Shown here: piece after piece, positions 1 through 5,290 of the stretch
Position numbering within the stretch: the stretch's first letter is position 1
How the letters are laid out: every line of letters begins with the position of its first letter
DNA from: DASVXQ01 sp046727955
GTDB taxonomy: Bacteria > Actinomycetota > CALGFH01
Assembly: GCA_046727955.1 (NCBI GenBank)
Contig: JBKPDO010000048.1
Coordinates: 1-6,375, forward strand
Length of the DNA stretch: 6,375 bases
Reading direction: 5' to 3'
Notes under the pieces: model-generated
Database searches by the model: none
What the model was told of the DNA's origin: nothing
The model's input: the letters and a program-made list of their open reading frames with translations, nothing else
Made by a program: the position numbers and the translations under genes

Positions 1-358
1 CCGGTCGGCTGACCGCCTCGCCGCGGCCGTGGCCCGCTGTGCCATGGCCCGGGGCGCCGGCCCGCCTGGACAGCCAGAGGAGGCGACCACCGATGAAGGA
101 CCTGCTGCGCATCGCGGACCTGAGCCCCGCCGACCTGGAGCGCCAGGCGCGCTGGACGATGACCTTCATGGTGACCGGCTGGGGACCGAGGAGGCATCGC
201 ATGCCGTCGAACGCTTGGGGATCCTTGACCTGCCCCGACGGTGAATGCATGATCGGCGAGCGTAGCTGCTGACCGAACGAGTCGGCCATGGCGTCCAGGA
301 TCCGCTCGATCTGCTCGTCACTCAGGTCGGGGGCGTGATGGATTGTGGGTTGCGACAT
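1..358 (-). CDS. Unidentified ORF, runs off left edge; only first ~45-55 codons look genuine
   Basis: An ATG at 358 opens a minus-strand frame with no stop up to position 1 (119 codons visible). It begins MSQPTIHHAPDLSDEQIERI and continues with LDAMADSFGQQLRSPIMHSP. This first part has an acidic, helical composition and G/C at most third positions, so it looks like real protein. After about residue 55 the sequence becomes Arg/Ser/Gly-rich and lies antisense to the carbamoyltransferase-like stub at 93-143. The genuine part therefore probably ends at a rearrangement junction somewhere around 145-200. It lies 52 bases downstream of the NmrA-like gene on the same strand and could be its operon partner. 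There is no strong ribosome binding site, only GGAC about 6 bases before the ATG. From memory the LRSPI-type motif recalls the N-terminus of some alpha/beta hydrolases, but this is a guess and I do not assign a function. Confidence 0.35.
   Translation of the reverse strand, partial: MSQPTIHHAPDLSDEQIERILDAMADSFGQQLRSPIMHSPSGQVKDPQAFDGMRCLLGPQPVTMKVIVQRAWRSRSAGLRSAMRSRSFIGGRLLWLSRRAGAPGHGTAGHGRGEAVSRP
93..143 (+). pseudogene. Ornithine carbamoyltransferase-like N-terminal stub (about 17 codons)
   Basis: An ATG at 93 is preceded by a strong ribosome binding site, AGAGGAGG at about 74-81. It starts a peptide, MKDLLRIADLSPADLER, that looks like the N-terminus of ornithine/aspartate carbamoyltransferases (argF family: carbamoyl phosphate plus ornithine to citrulline). 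In that family the next residues normally continue a first helix of the type LLDLA. Here the frame instead reads QARWTMTF and then loses resemblance, with a stop at 270-272 and no carbamoyl-phosphate-binding STRT motif. What is seen is a good start site and a 17-residue match recalled from memory; loss of the rest by rearrangement is inferred. The match is short, so the family call is tentative. Confidence 0.4.
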
Positions 359-410
359 CTGAGTGTCCGGTTCGATGTTGCGCCGGGCGGAGGAGTGGGG
401 TCGGTGGGGT

Positions 411-1295
411 TCATGCGGCGACGGCTGGCTTGAGCACCTCCTCGCACCACTGGCGGAAGCTCGTCGGCGTCGAGTTCTCCGTCGTGCGTTTCACGGCGTT
501 GTCGAGGCCTTCGTTCTTCGCGGCGGCCATGTCGGTCATGCCCTGAGCCATCGCCTCCGACATGCCGAACTCCGCGAACCTGGCCTTGTAGGCCTGGAAC
601 GGGATCTGCTGGAAGCGGACAGGCTTGCCGAGTACCTCGGACATGATTTCGGCCATGTCGTTGAACGACAGGTCCTCCGGGCCGAGCACCGGAACCTCTT
701 CGACGCCGTTCCAGGTCTCGTCGAGCAGCAGACGCGTGGCCACGGCGGCGGTGTCGCGGGTGGCGACGACCGGCAGATGGCGATCACCCGAGATCGGCGA
801 GAAGAACATGCTCTGGTCCTTGATCGCGTCGGCCTGGCGGAGGATGTTGTCCATGAACGAGGGATTGGTCAGCGCCCGGTAGCTGACGCCGGTGCTGCCG
901 ATCAGGTCGTCCATCGCGAGCGAGCCGGAGACGTAACCGGCGTGCGCGGCCCACGGCGTGCCACGGCCAAGCGCCGAGACTCCAACCACTCGCTTCACCT
1001 GGTGGCGCTTGAACGCCTCGGCCGCCAGCCGGGTGAAGTCCAGGAAGGCGGCTTCGACGCTCTCGGCGCGCGGGTCGGGGGGCGCCAGCCAGAAGACGGC
1101 GTCCGCGCCGGCGAACGCCTCATCGACGACGTCCGGATCGGCGTGCGAGCCCTCGGCGATCTCGACGCGCTCGCGCACCTCGGGTGCGAGGCGGGAGGGG
1201 TCGCGGACGATGACGCGGAGCGCCTCGCCGCTGTCGAGCACGTGTTCGAGGACTTGGTGGCCGATCAGGCCGGTGGGTGTGGTGATGACGATCAT
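411..1295 (-). CDS. NmrA/NAD(P)-binding-like family protein
   Basis: This is a 294-residue protein, the normal size for single-domain NmrA-like atypical short-chain dehydrogenases. The N-terminus MIVITTPTGLIGHQVLEHVL is a beta-strand, glycine-turn, helix dinucleotide-binding start; TPTGLIG replaces the usual GATGxxG, so the first glycine is missing. It continues with a basic RDPSRL after beta-2, an ADAVFWLAPP strand, and KRVVGVSALG at the fourth strand. There is no YxxxK catalytic pair, as is usual for NmrA proteins, which often act as redox sensors or as NAD(P)H-dependent reductases. The C-terminal half (PVLGPEDLSFNDMAEIMSEV) matches the ligand-side region seen in NmrA/TMR-type proteins. The start at 1295 is supported by AGAGGAGGGAGG ending about 5 bases upstream. 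It is transcribed away from the TetR gene at 1378 and is its most likely target. The substrate is unknown. Confidence 0.88.
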   Translation of the reverse strand: MIVITTPTGLIGHQVLEHVLDSGEALRVIVRDPSRLAPEVRERVEIAEGSHADPDVVDEAFAGADAVFWLAPPDPRAESVEAAFLDFTRLAAEAFKRHQVKRVVGVSALGRGTPWAAHAGYVSGSLAMDDLIGSTGVSYRALTNPSFMDNILRQADAIKDQSMFFSPISGDRHLPVVATRDTAAVATRLLLDETWNGVEEVPVLGPEDLSFNDMAEIMSEVLGKPVRFQQIPFQAYKARFAEFGMSEAMAQGMTDMAAAKNEGLDNAVKRTTENSTPTSFRQWCEEVLKPAVAA

Positions 1296-1377
1296 CGCTT
1301 CCTCCCTCCTCTGGGGTCGCTAGCGATGATACACAAATATCTTGACTAACGCTATAGACGGCTGCTACCCTCACGCC
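1296..1377. promoter_or_regulatory. Divergent promoter region between NmrA-like and TetR genes
   Basis: These 82 bases separate two genes that start in opposite directions, the classic layout for a TetR repressor controlling its neighbour. The middle (about 1326-1357) is clearly A/T-richer than either flank. On the minus strand TATCAT (complement of 1326-1331) could be a -10 box for the NmrA-like gene, about 30 bases before its start. A perfect 10-bp palindrome TCGCTAGCGA lies at 1317-1326, partly under that box, and is a plausible half or core of an operator. CTATAG at 1352-1357 is a second, shorter palindrome. No long TetR-type inverted repeat is obvious, so the operator position is inferred. 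Confidence 0.55.
1342..1371 (+). promoter_or_regulatory. Candidate leaderless promoter of the TetR gene
   Basis: TTGACT (1342-1347) and TACCCT (1366-1371) form a -35/-10 pair with an 18-base spacer. The -10 hexamer ends 6 bases before the ATG at 1378, so transcription would begin at or next to the start codon. No Shine-Dalgarno sequence precedes that ATG. Both facts fit leaderless translation, which is common in actinobacteria. An upstream in-frame ATG at 1342 overlaps the -35 box and is a poor alternative start. Confidence 0.5.
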
Positions 1378-2154
1378 ATGACCGTGAGAACCCGCATCCT
1401 CGAAGCCGCCGCCGACCTGCTCGCCGAGTCCGCGGACGCGGACGCCTCGACGCGCGCCGTCTGCGAAGCGGCCGGCGTCACCGCGCCGACCCTTTACCAC
1501 CACTTCGGTGACAAGGAAGGACTGCTCGCCGCCGTCGTCGACTTCGGCTGGGCCGCGTTCCTGGAGACGAAGCGCAGGGTCGCGGTCGTCGTGCACGAGC
1601 ACGTCGCCGACGACATCCGAGCGGGCTGGGACAACCACCTCGAGTTCGCGCGCGAGAACCCGAACTTCTACAAGCTGATGTGGTCGCCGGCGGTCGCCGC
1701 CCACAGCGCGGCGGTCCACGAGGCGTACCAGATGCTCCACGAACGGCTGGAGCTCGGCGCCGCCCGTGGCCAGCTGCGCGTCTCGCCAGGGACCGCGGCG
1801 CGGACGGTCATGGCCGCGGTCACCGGCGCGGCGCTGTCGCTGATCTCACAGCCTGACCTCTTCGGGGACGACGCGTTCGCAACCCAGCTGCGCGAGGCGG
1901 TGATCGCCTCCATCACCGTCTCGAAAGACGCCGCGGAGACGCCGAAGCGTCGCGCTCGCGAAGTGGGGCCGACGCTGGCAACCGCGGCGGCGACACTCAG
2001 CAGCAGGCTCGCCGCCGAAGACACACCGCTCACCGAGCCCGAGCGGGCGCTCATGCAGCAGTGGCTCACCACGTTGGCCGACGCGCCCACGCGCACACCC
2101 CCTGCGCCGCCGCGCCGACCGCAACGGACATCGAGAAAGGTGAGCTCGCAATGA
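1378..2154 (+). CDS. TetR/AcrR family transcriptional regulator
   Basis: This 258-residue protein has an N-terminal TetR DNA-binding domain. ILEAAADLLAES forms helix 1. The helix-turn-helix STRAVCEAAGVTAPTLYHHF lies at about residues 24-43, followed by the typical GDKEGLLAAVV. The rest is the all-helical ligand-binding and dimerisation domain (NPNFYKLMWSP, then AARTVMAAVTGAALSLI), whose ligand cannot be read from sequence. The start at 1378 is preferred over 1342 because the shorter form begins right at the family's first helix and fits the candidate promoter. The last ~20 residues (RTPPAPPRRPQRTSRKVSSQ) are proline/arginine-rich and outside the usual fold. They may be read-through into a former intergenic spacer, since they overlie the ribosome binding site of the next gene. 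The stop overlaps the next start by ATGA (2151-2154). It probably represses itself and the divergent NmrA-like gene. Confidence 0.9.
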   Translation: MTVRTRILEAAADLLAESADADASTRAVCEAAGVTAPTLYHHFGDKEGLLAAVVDFGWAAFLETKRRVAVVVHEHVADDIRAGWDNHLEFARENPNFYKLMWSPAVAAHSAAVHEAYQMLHERLELGAARGQLRVSPGTAARTVMAAVTGAALSLISQPDLFGDDAFATQLREAVIASITVSKDAAETPKRRAREVGPTLATAAATLSSRLAAEDTPLTEPERALMQQWLTTLADAPTRTPPAPPRRPQRTSRKVSSQ

Positions 2155-2437
2155 CCACGACAGCGGCACCCGAGCTGACGACCTTCCGTTGGTCATCGGA
2201 CGACGAAGCCGACCGCTTCTCGGTCGAAGACCCCGCGACGGGCGAGGTGATCACCATCGTCCAAGGCGGGGGCGCCTGGGAGGTGAACGCCGCCGTCGAG
2301 GCGGCTCATCGCGCGTTTCAGACCGACTGGCGCTGACGCACAGCTGCCGAGCGGGTGCACCTCCTCCTTCAAGGGCAGACGTGCTCGAGGCACATGCCGA
2401 CGAGTTGGCTGCAGCGATCCTCGAGGTCGTCGTGGAG
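2151..2437 (+). pseudogene. Aldehyde dehydrogenase family N-terminal remnant (stop plus frameshift, truncated)
   Basis: The ATG at 2151 overlaps the TetR stop (ATGA) and follows AAAGGTGAG at 2136-2144. The product starts MTTTAAPELTTFRWSSDDEA and passes through FSVEDPATGEVI and VNAAVEAAHRAF, the N-terminal NAD-domain entry of the ALDH superfamily (aldehyde to carboxylate with NAD(P)+). A TGA at 2334-2336 ends it after 61 codons, where the family usually has a Trp/Arg-type W.xR.AER stretch. Homology resumes in the same frame (RTAAERVHLLL, 2337-2369). It then shifts frame next to a GGG run at 2373-2375 and continues as ADVLEAHADELAAAILE to about 2425. Beyond that no ALDH sequence follows: the Glu and Cys catalytic motifs and over 85% of the enzyme are absent. 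It was probably co-transcribed with the TetR gene. The truncation is seen directly; the cause is unknown. Confidence 0.75.
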
Positions 2438-2626
2438 CCGCGGCGGTCGCTACGGGATGGGGGTGCCTGGATGTGATCGGCTCGGTGTCTCCGGCAGGAA
2501 TACCCGTGGGCTGCGTGAACGCATGTATGCACCCCACGGGGTTATGGCGCCTGACCTGGGCGTCTAGGCCGTCCACGCCTGGCGGGGCCCGATCACGGCA
2601 GCGACAACAGCGCCGCGGCGACCGCC
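2438..2626. other. Gene-free spacer with hairpin and a solo IS6-end-like 10-mer
   Basis: No frame in this stretch resembles a known protein. It contains the inverted repeat at 2503-2540 and, at 2605-2614, the complement of GGCGCTGTTG, the same ten bases that end the IS6-family element at 4784-5307. It separates convergent coding units (ALDH remnant from the left, Mth938-like gene from the right), so a transcription terminator would be expected here. Confidence 0.5.
2503..2540. terminator. Inverted repeat between convergent genes, possible bidirectional terminator
   Basis: CCCGTGGG (2503-2510) pairs perfectly with CCCACGGG (2533-2540). The 22-base loop holds two small palindromic units, TGCGTGAACGCA (2512-2523) and GCATGTATGC (2521-2530), which could form competing inner hairpins. 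There is no T-tract on either side, so this is not a classical intrinsic terminator. Its place between convergent genes makes termination the simplest reading. Confidence 0.35.
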
Positions 2627-2989
2627 TCAACAGGTGACGTGGAGCAGGCCGATCACGGCCCCCTCGGCCTGGTTCCAGACCGGGATCACCTCCGGCGTCG
2701 GTAGCAGGTCCACCTGGCAGCCGCGGCGCCTGAAGTAGGCCGCCGCCTCCTTCGACAGCGCCACCGTGGCGTCCTGCCCCGCACCGATGAGCAGCCGCGC
2801 GGCGCCCTTCTGGTACACGTGCCTGGCCTCGGCCAGCGAGATGGTGTGGGAGGTGCCATAGACGGCCTTGGACAGCTTCTTCTTGCGCTTCTCGATCTTC
2901 CCGCCGAGCCGGATGAGCACGTCATGCTCATAGTCGGTCCCGTCGATAGTGACCAAGCCAAACCGTGTGCGATCGATCCGGGGCTGCAT
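2627..2989 (-). CDS. Mth938-like domain protein (AAMDC/NDUFAF3-type fold)
   Basis: This complete 120-residue protein matches the usual length of single-domain Mth938-like proteins (formerly DUF498). Features in order: RFGLVTIDGTDYEHDVLIRL (N-terminal beta strands with the xGxxYxxDVxI pattern), a basic linker KIEKRKKKLSK, the helix TISLAEARHVYQKGAARLLI, then GAGQDATVALSKEAAAYF as the central glycine-containing loop and helix. The C-terminal section, CQVDLLPTPEVIPVWNQAEG, carries the family's T..A...N-like segment. The family is structurally known, but its bacterial role is undefined. I start it at ATG 2989 because GTGAGG lies 6 bases upstream; the GTG at 3004 has a GGGAGG directly against it, which is too close. 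The frame is clean and codon use is normal for a GC-rich genome, so this gene looks intact. It is convergent with the ALDH remnant and divergent from the SDR. Confidence 0.82.
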   Translation of the reverse strand: MQPRIDRTRFGLVTIDGTDYEHDVLIRLGGKIEKRKKKLSKAVYGTSHTISLAEARHVYQKGAARLLIGAGQDATVALSKEAAAYFRRRGCQVDLLPTPEVIPVWNQAEGAVIGLLHVTC

Positions 2990-3054
2990 CGCGCACCTCA
3001 CCACCCTCCCCGGTCATGCGCCAGGCGCCCGTGCACCGGCCACCCGGCGCGAGG

Positions 3055-3072
3055 CATCCATCCCATCCATCC
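3055..3072. repeat. Perfect 9-bp tandem duplication CATCCATCC
   Basis: CATCCATCC occurs twice in tandem (3055-3063 and 3064-3072) in the spacer between the divergent Mth938-like and SDR genes. It is a simple-sequence slippage product; no function is evident. Confidence 0.6.
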
Positions 3073-3157
3073 AAGGTTCTCATGCCCCTGGCGGGCGCCC
3101 AAGGTCTGTAACGGCTGCCGAACTTGGCCCCGTGACCGCTGGCTCAGCGTCACGCTT

Positions 3158-3190
3158 GAGGAGGCCAGTCGATGTCGACCGATGTCGACC
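3158..3190 (+). promoter_or_regulatory. Strong ribosome binding site and duplicated start block (alternative SDR start)
   Basis: GAGGAGG at 3158-3164 is spaced 7 bases from an ATG at 3172. The ten bases GATGTCGACC are duplicated in tandem (3171-3180, 3181-3190), so a second ATG occurs at 3182 in a different frame. The first ATG is in frame with the SDR segment that starts WTPDDIPDQ. It would add about 25 residues not typical of the family. See the SDR entry for the start chosen. Confidence 0.5.
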
Positions 3191-3246
3191 CCGCAGATCC
3201 GAACACAGGTCTTGGATGGACAATCTCGGTGGAGGAGGGCACGAAG

Positions 3247-4175
3247 GTGGCGTGGACGCCAGACGACATCCCCGACCAGCATGGGCGCGGCCGTGGTCAC
3301 CGGCGCGAACAGTGGCCTTGGGCTCCAGGTCACCCGCGTTCTTGCCGGCAAGGGGCGCGTGTGGTGATGGCGGCGCGCGACCAGGGCAAGGCGAACAAGG
3401 CGCGGCGCCTGATCGCGGCTGATGTGCCCGACGCGGACCTGGAGATCCGCGAGCTCGACCTGGCATCGCTGGGCTCGGTGCGCGCCTGCGCCGACGGCAT
3501 CGTCGATGCTTACCAACGGATCGACCTGCTGGTCAACAACGCCGGGGTCATGGCCGTCCCCCAACAGGCCACCGCCGAGGGCTTCGAGATGCAGCTGAGC
3601 GTGAACCACCTGGGGCACTTCGTGCTCACCCGTCGCCTGCTGCCAGCGCTGCTGGCGGCCCCGGCCGCCCGGGTGGTGTCCGTCACCAGCTTCGCGCGGC
3701 TGACCGGGTGGCCCGTCGACCCCGACAATCCCCATCTTCGCGGCAGGTACAACCCGTGGCGTGCCTACGGCCAGGCCAAGCTCGTCAACCTGCAGTTTGC
3801 CGTGGGCTGCAGCGGCGGCTTGAGGCGGCGGGTGCGCGCGTACAGAGCCTGGCCGCGCATCCCGGGCTGTCCCACACCGACCTGCAGGCGCGCAGCGTGC
3901 GGGAGAGCGGCGGATGGAGCCAGCGGTTCTGGCACCTGCTGGCCGGTGGCGTCGGCATGCCGCCCGCCCGCGGGGCGCAGCCACTGCTGCGCGCCGCCAC
4001 CGACCCCGATGCCCGCGGGGGCCAGTTGTATGGACCCAGGTGGGGAACGTTCGGGCCACCGGTGCGCCGGCCTCTCGTCAGCCGTTCGCTGGGCCGCGCC
4101 ACCACCGAGACCCTGTGGGCGGTCTCCGAGCGCGAGACCGGGGAGCGCTTCGACGTCGCAGCGATCACCGGCTAA
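3247..4175 (+). pseudogene. Short-chain dehydrogenase/reductase (SDR), homology split over three frames
   Basis: Together the frames give a near-complete classical SDR of about 310 residues (NAD(P)-dependent oxidoreductase, Rossmann fold, substrate unknown). The order is WTPDDIPDQHGR, then AAVVTGANSGLGLQVTRVLA with the cofactor motif TGANSGLG (3299-3322), ARVVMAARD, LVNNAGVM (NNAG at 3535-3546), VSVTSFARL (catalytic Ser), YGQAK (catalytic Tyr/Lys, 3766-3780), RLEAAGARVQSLAAHPGLSH, and a C-terminus ending FDVAAITG. Frame changes lie at about 3287 (consistent with loss of GC from GCGCGC), at 3352-3355 (one G short in a G run) and at 3804-3806 (one G short). All catalytic residues remain, so it is either a recent pseudogene or an intact gene with sequence errors. 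I chose GTG 3247 as start: GGAGGAGGG lies 7 bases upstream and the family usually begins just before WTxxDIPDQ. ATG 3172 is the alternative. Confidence 0.85.
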
Positions 4176-4199
4176 GCCCAATGCCATTCGGTTAGCCGG

Positions 4200-4388
4200 A
4201 TCGGTGAGTACAAACTCCCTGGTCAGCATGCTGAAACCCAGGGCGTGCTCGATCGCCTCTATCCCAGCCACGGCGCGTACGTCAGCCGGGTCACGGCGAG
4301 CGTCCACCAACTGGTCGACCAGCGGATCATCACGGCCTACGACGGCCGGCGGCTGATTCACGAGGCCGCCCGGGCCGACGTGCCATGA
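4200..4388 (+). pseudogene. C-terminal remnant of an alpha/beta-hydrolase-domain-like protein
   Basis: Just after the SDR stop, a frame without its own start reads QGVLDRLYPSHGAYVSRVTA followed by SVHQLVDQRIITAYDGRRLI and HEAARADVP, stop at 4386-4388. This pattern (LYPSHxxYVxRV, a helix, then LVxQRxxxxxDxxxLIxEA) matches, from memory, the extreme C-terminus of large 'alpha/beta hydrolase domain-containing' proteins (Pfam Abhydrolase_10 type). No nucleophile elbow or other part of a hydrolase lies upstream, because the preceding bases are the SDR gene. It is therefore an orphan 3' end, probably left by recombination. The remnant's left limit is uncertain (between 4176 and about 4240). A different protein family is possible. 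Confidence 0.45.
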
Positions 4389-4660
4389 CCGCTCAGCGGG
4401 CAGTCCCGGCCGGCGCGTACCAGTCATGACCATCGGCCGGTCGATCACGGACGTGTCCACGAGTCTAGAGACTCCTGACTGAACCTGGATCCACCGTTTC
4501 GGGTCTCGGATGGGCGGATCGAGCTGGTTGGTGATGACCGGCAGAGCGGTGTGGGCGCGTGAGGTGATGATGCGGCCGCGGTGAGCGTCGGCAGACGCCG
4601 GCGCGAGGTCGAGGTGGAATCGGGCGTCCGCCAAGACTCCCGAAGAGAAGGGGACCGCCG
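4389..4660. other. Spacer without a recognisable gene; probably includes the left end of an IS256-like element
   Basis: Minus-strand frames stay open across this stretch, but their products (for example SRLVDTSVIDRPMVMTG) match nothing I recognise and continue as shadows of the SDR. The right part directly precedes the IS256-type transposase start and should contain the left end of that element. I cannot place its terminal repeat because the partner end is missing. Confidence 0.35.
4461..4474. repeat. Short hairpin GAGTC-TAGA-GACTC
   Basis: A perfect 5-bp stem with a TAGA loop lies in the spacer between the hydrolase-like remnant and the IS256-type transposase fragment. It may belong to the end or target of the older insertion sequence. 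No T-tract follows. Confidence 0.3.
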
Positions 4661-4783
4661 TTGAGAAAGCTACCTGTCCGCCTGGTCGACCACCAAGACA
4701 CCATCCTGCCGGATGGGCTGCCCCACGAGCTGCGCCTGGCCATGGCTGATGTGGCTGTGGCTGCCCCGCGAAGGACTGTTGGG
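4661..4783 (+). pseudogene. IS256/mutator-family transposase, N-terminal fragment interrupted by IS6 element
   Basis: A TTG at 4661, with AAGGGG 7 bases upstream, starts LRKLPVRLVDHQDTILPDGL followed by PHELRLAMADVAVAA. After one extra C in the run at 4764-4767, the frame continues REGLL up to 4781. This resembles the N-terminal helical region of actinobacterial IS256-family transposases (pattern LP..LRLAMAELA.AAREGLLALSV). The match ends exactly where the IS6-type inverted repeat begins (4784). The DDE catalytic domain is missing both here and beyond the right end of the IS6 element (5308 onward). So the fragment was interrupted and the rest later lost, or the IS6 element arrived as one end of a deletion. 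The family assignment rests on about 40 residues recalled from memory. Confidence 0.55.
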
Positions 4784-4800
4784 GGCGCTGTTGGATTGCG
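4784..4800 (+). repeat. IS6 terminal inverted repeat (transposase 3' side)
   Basis: GGCGCTGTTGGATTGCG; it pairs with the repeat at 5291-5307. It abuts the truncated IS256-like reading frame, marking the exact insertion point. Confidence 0.75.
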
Positions 4801-4840
4801 CCGGCCCGGGGCGAGCTGAAGCCGCGACCTCCGCGCGGCA

Positions 4841-5258
4841 TCAGATGGCCAAGGCCAACTCGTCGAACGCGACGGCCAGCCGCCGGTTCTCCAGCTCCCC
4901 AACGGCCAGCTCGTGGTGTCCCCGCCGAACGTTCTGGACGAAGGCATGCCCGGCGACAATCACCACGGCGTTGCGGTCTGCTTGAGCCCGCACATCGGCC
5001 TGCCAGCGGCCGCCGACGGCGTGCCGGCACGGCCGGGGCGGCCTCGGCCAGCAGCGGCGCGAACCGCTGCACCCGGCGGTAGACAGTCACGTGATCGACG
5101 TGGACTCCCCGCTCGGCGAGCTGTTCCTCGACGTCGCGGTAGGACAAACCGAAGCGCAGGTACCAGCGGACGGCGACGACGATCACCTCAGGGGGGAAGC
5201 GGAAGCCGGCGAAGGCGGACCGCGGGACTGGAGCAGCGCGAGGGCGGCGGGTTCTCAT
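4841..5258 (-). pseudogene. IS6-family transposase with internal deletion and frameshift
   Basis: From ATG 5258 the minus strand reads FAGFRFPPEVIVVAVRWYLR followed by FGLSYRDVEEQLAERGVHVD and HVTVYRRVQRFAPLLAEA. This is the N-terminal zinc-finger-like/HTH region of IS6-type transposases (family pattern: RFP.EVI..AVRWYLR..LSYRDVEE). One extra base in the 4-base run at 5035-5038 moves the frame. Homology then continues as RPCRHAVGGRWQADVRA, the entry to the DDE domain (usually RPCRHAVGDRWFVDETY). It jumps directly to GHAFVQNVRRGHHELAVGEL and ends LAVAFDELALAI with a stop at 4841-4843, the normal C-terminus of the family. Roughly 100 residues with most of the DDE triad are missing, so it cannot be active even if the frameshift were an error. 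It could still be moved by a related full-length IS6 transposase. Confidence 0.8.
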
Positions 5259-5290
5259 ACCGGCAGTCTCGCCGCCGGAAGGCGGTCACA

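Noticed and set aside
363..1349. A 328-codon + strand frame opposite the NmrA-like gene
   Set aside because: It is the antisense shadow of a well-supported gene, rich in Arg/Gly/His/Glu typical of such shadows, and has no ribosome binding site.
4176..4356. Extension of the SDR reading frame to a stop at 4356
   Set aside because: The true SDR C-terminus (FDVAAITG, stop at 4173-4175) is in a different frame; the 4356 stop belongs to the abandoned frame after the shift near 3804.
3765..5258. A 497-codon open frame on the minus strand as one large protein
   Set aside because: Only its first ~75 codons (IS6 transposase N-terminus) are homologous to anything. The rest is frameshifted out of the transposase and then antisense to the IS256 fragment, hydrolase-like remnant and SDR; GC-rich DNA keeps it open.
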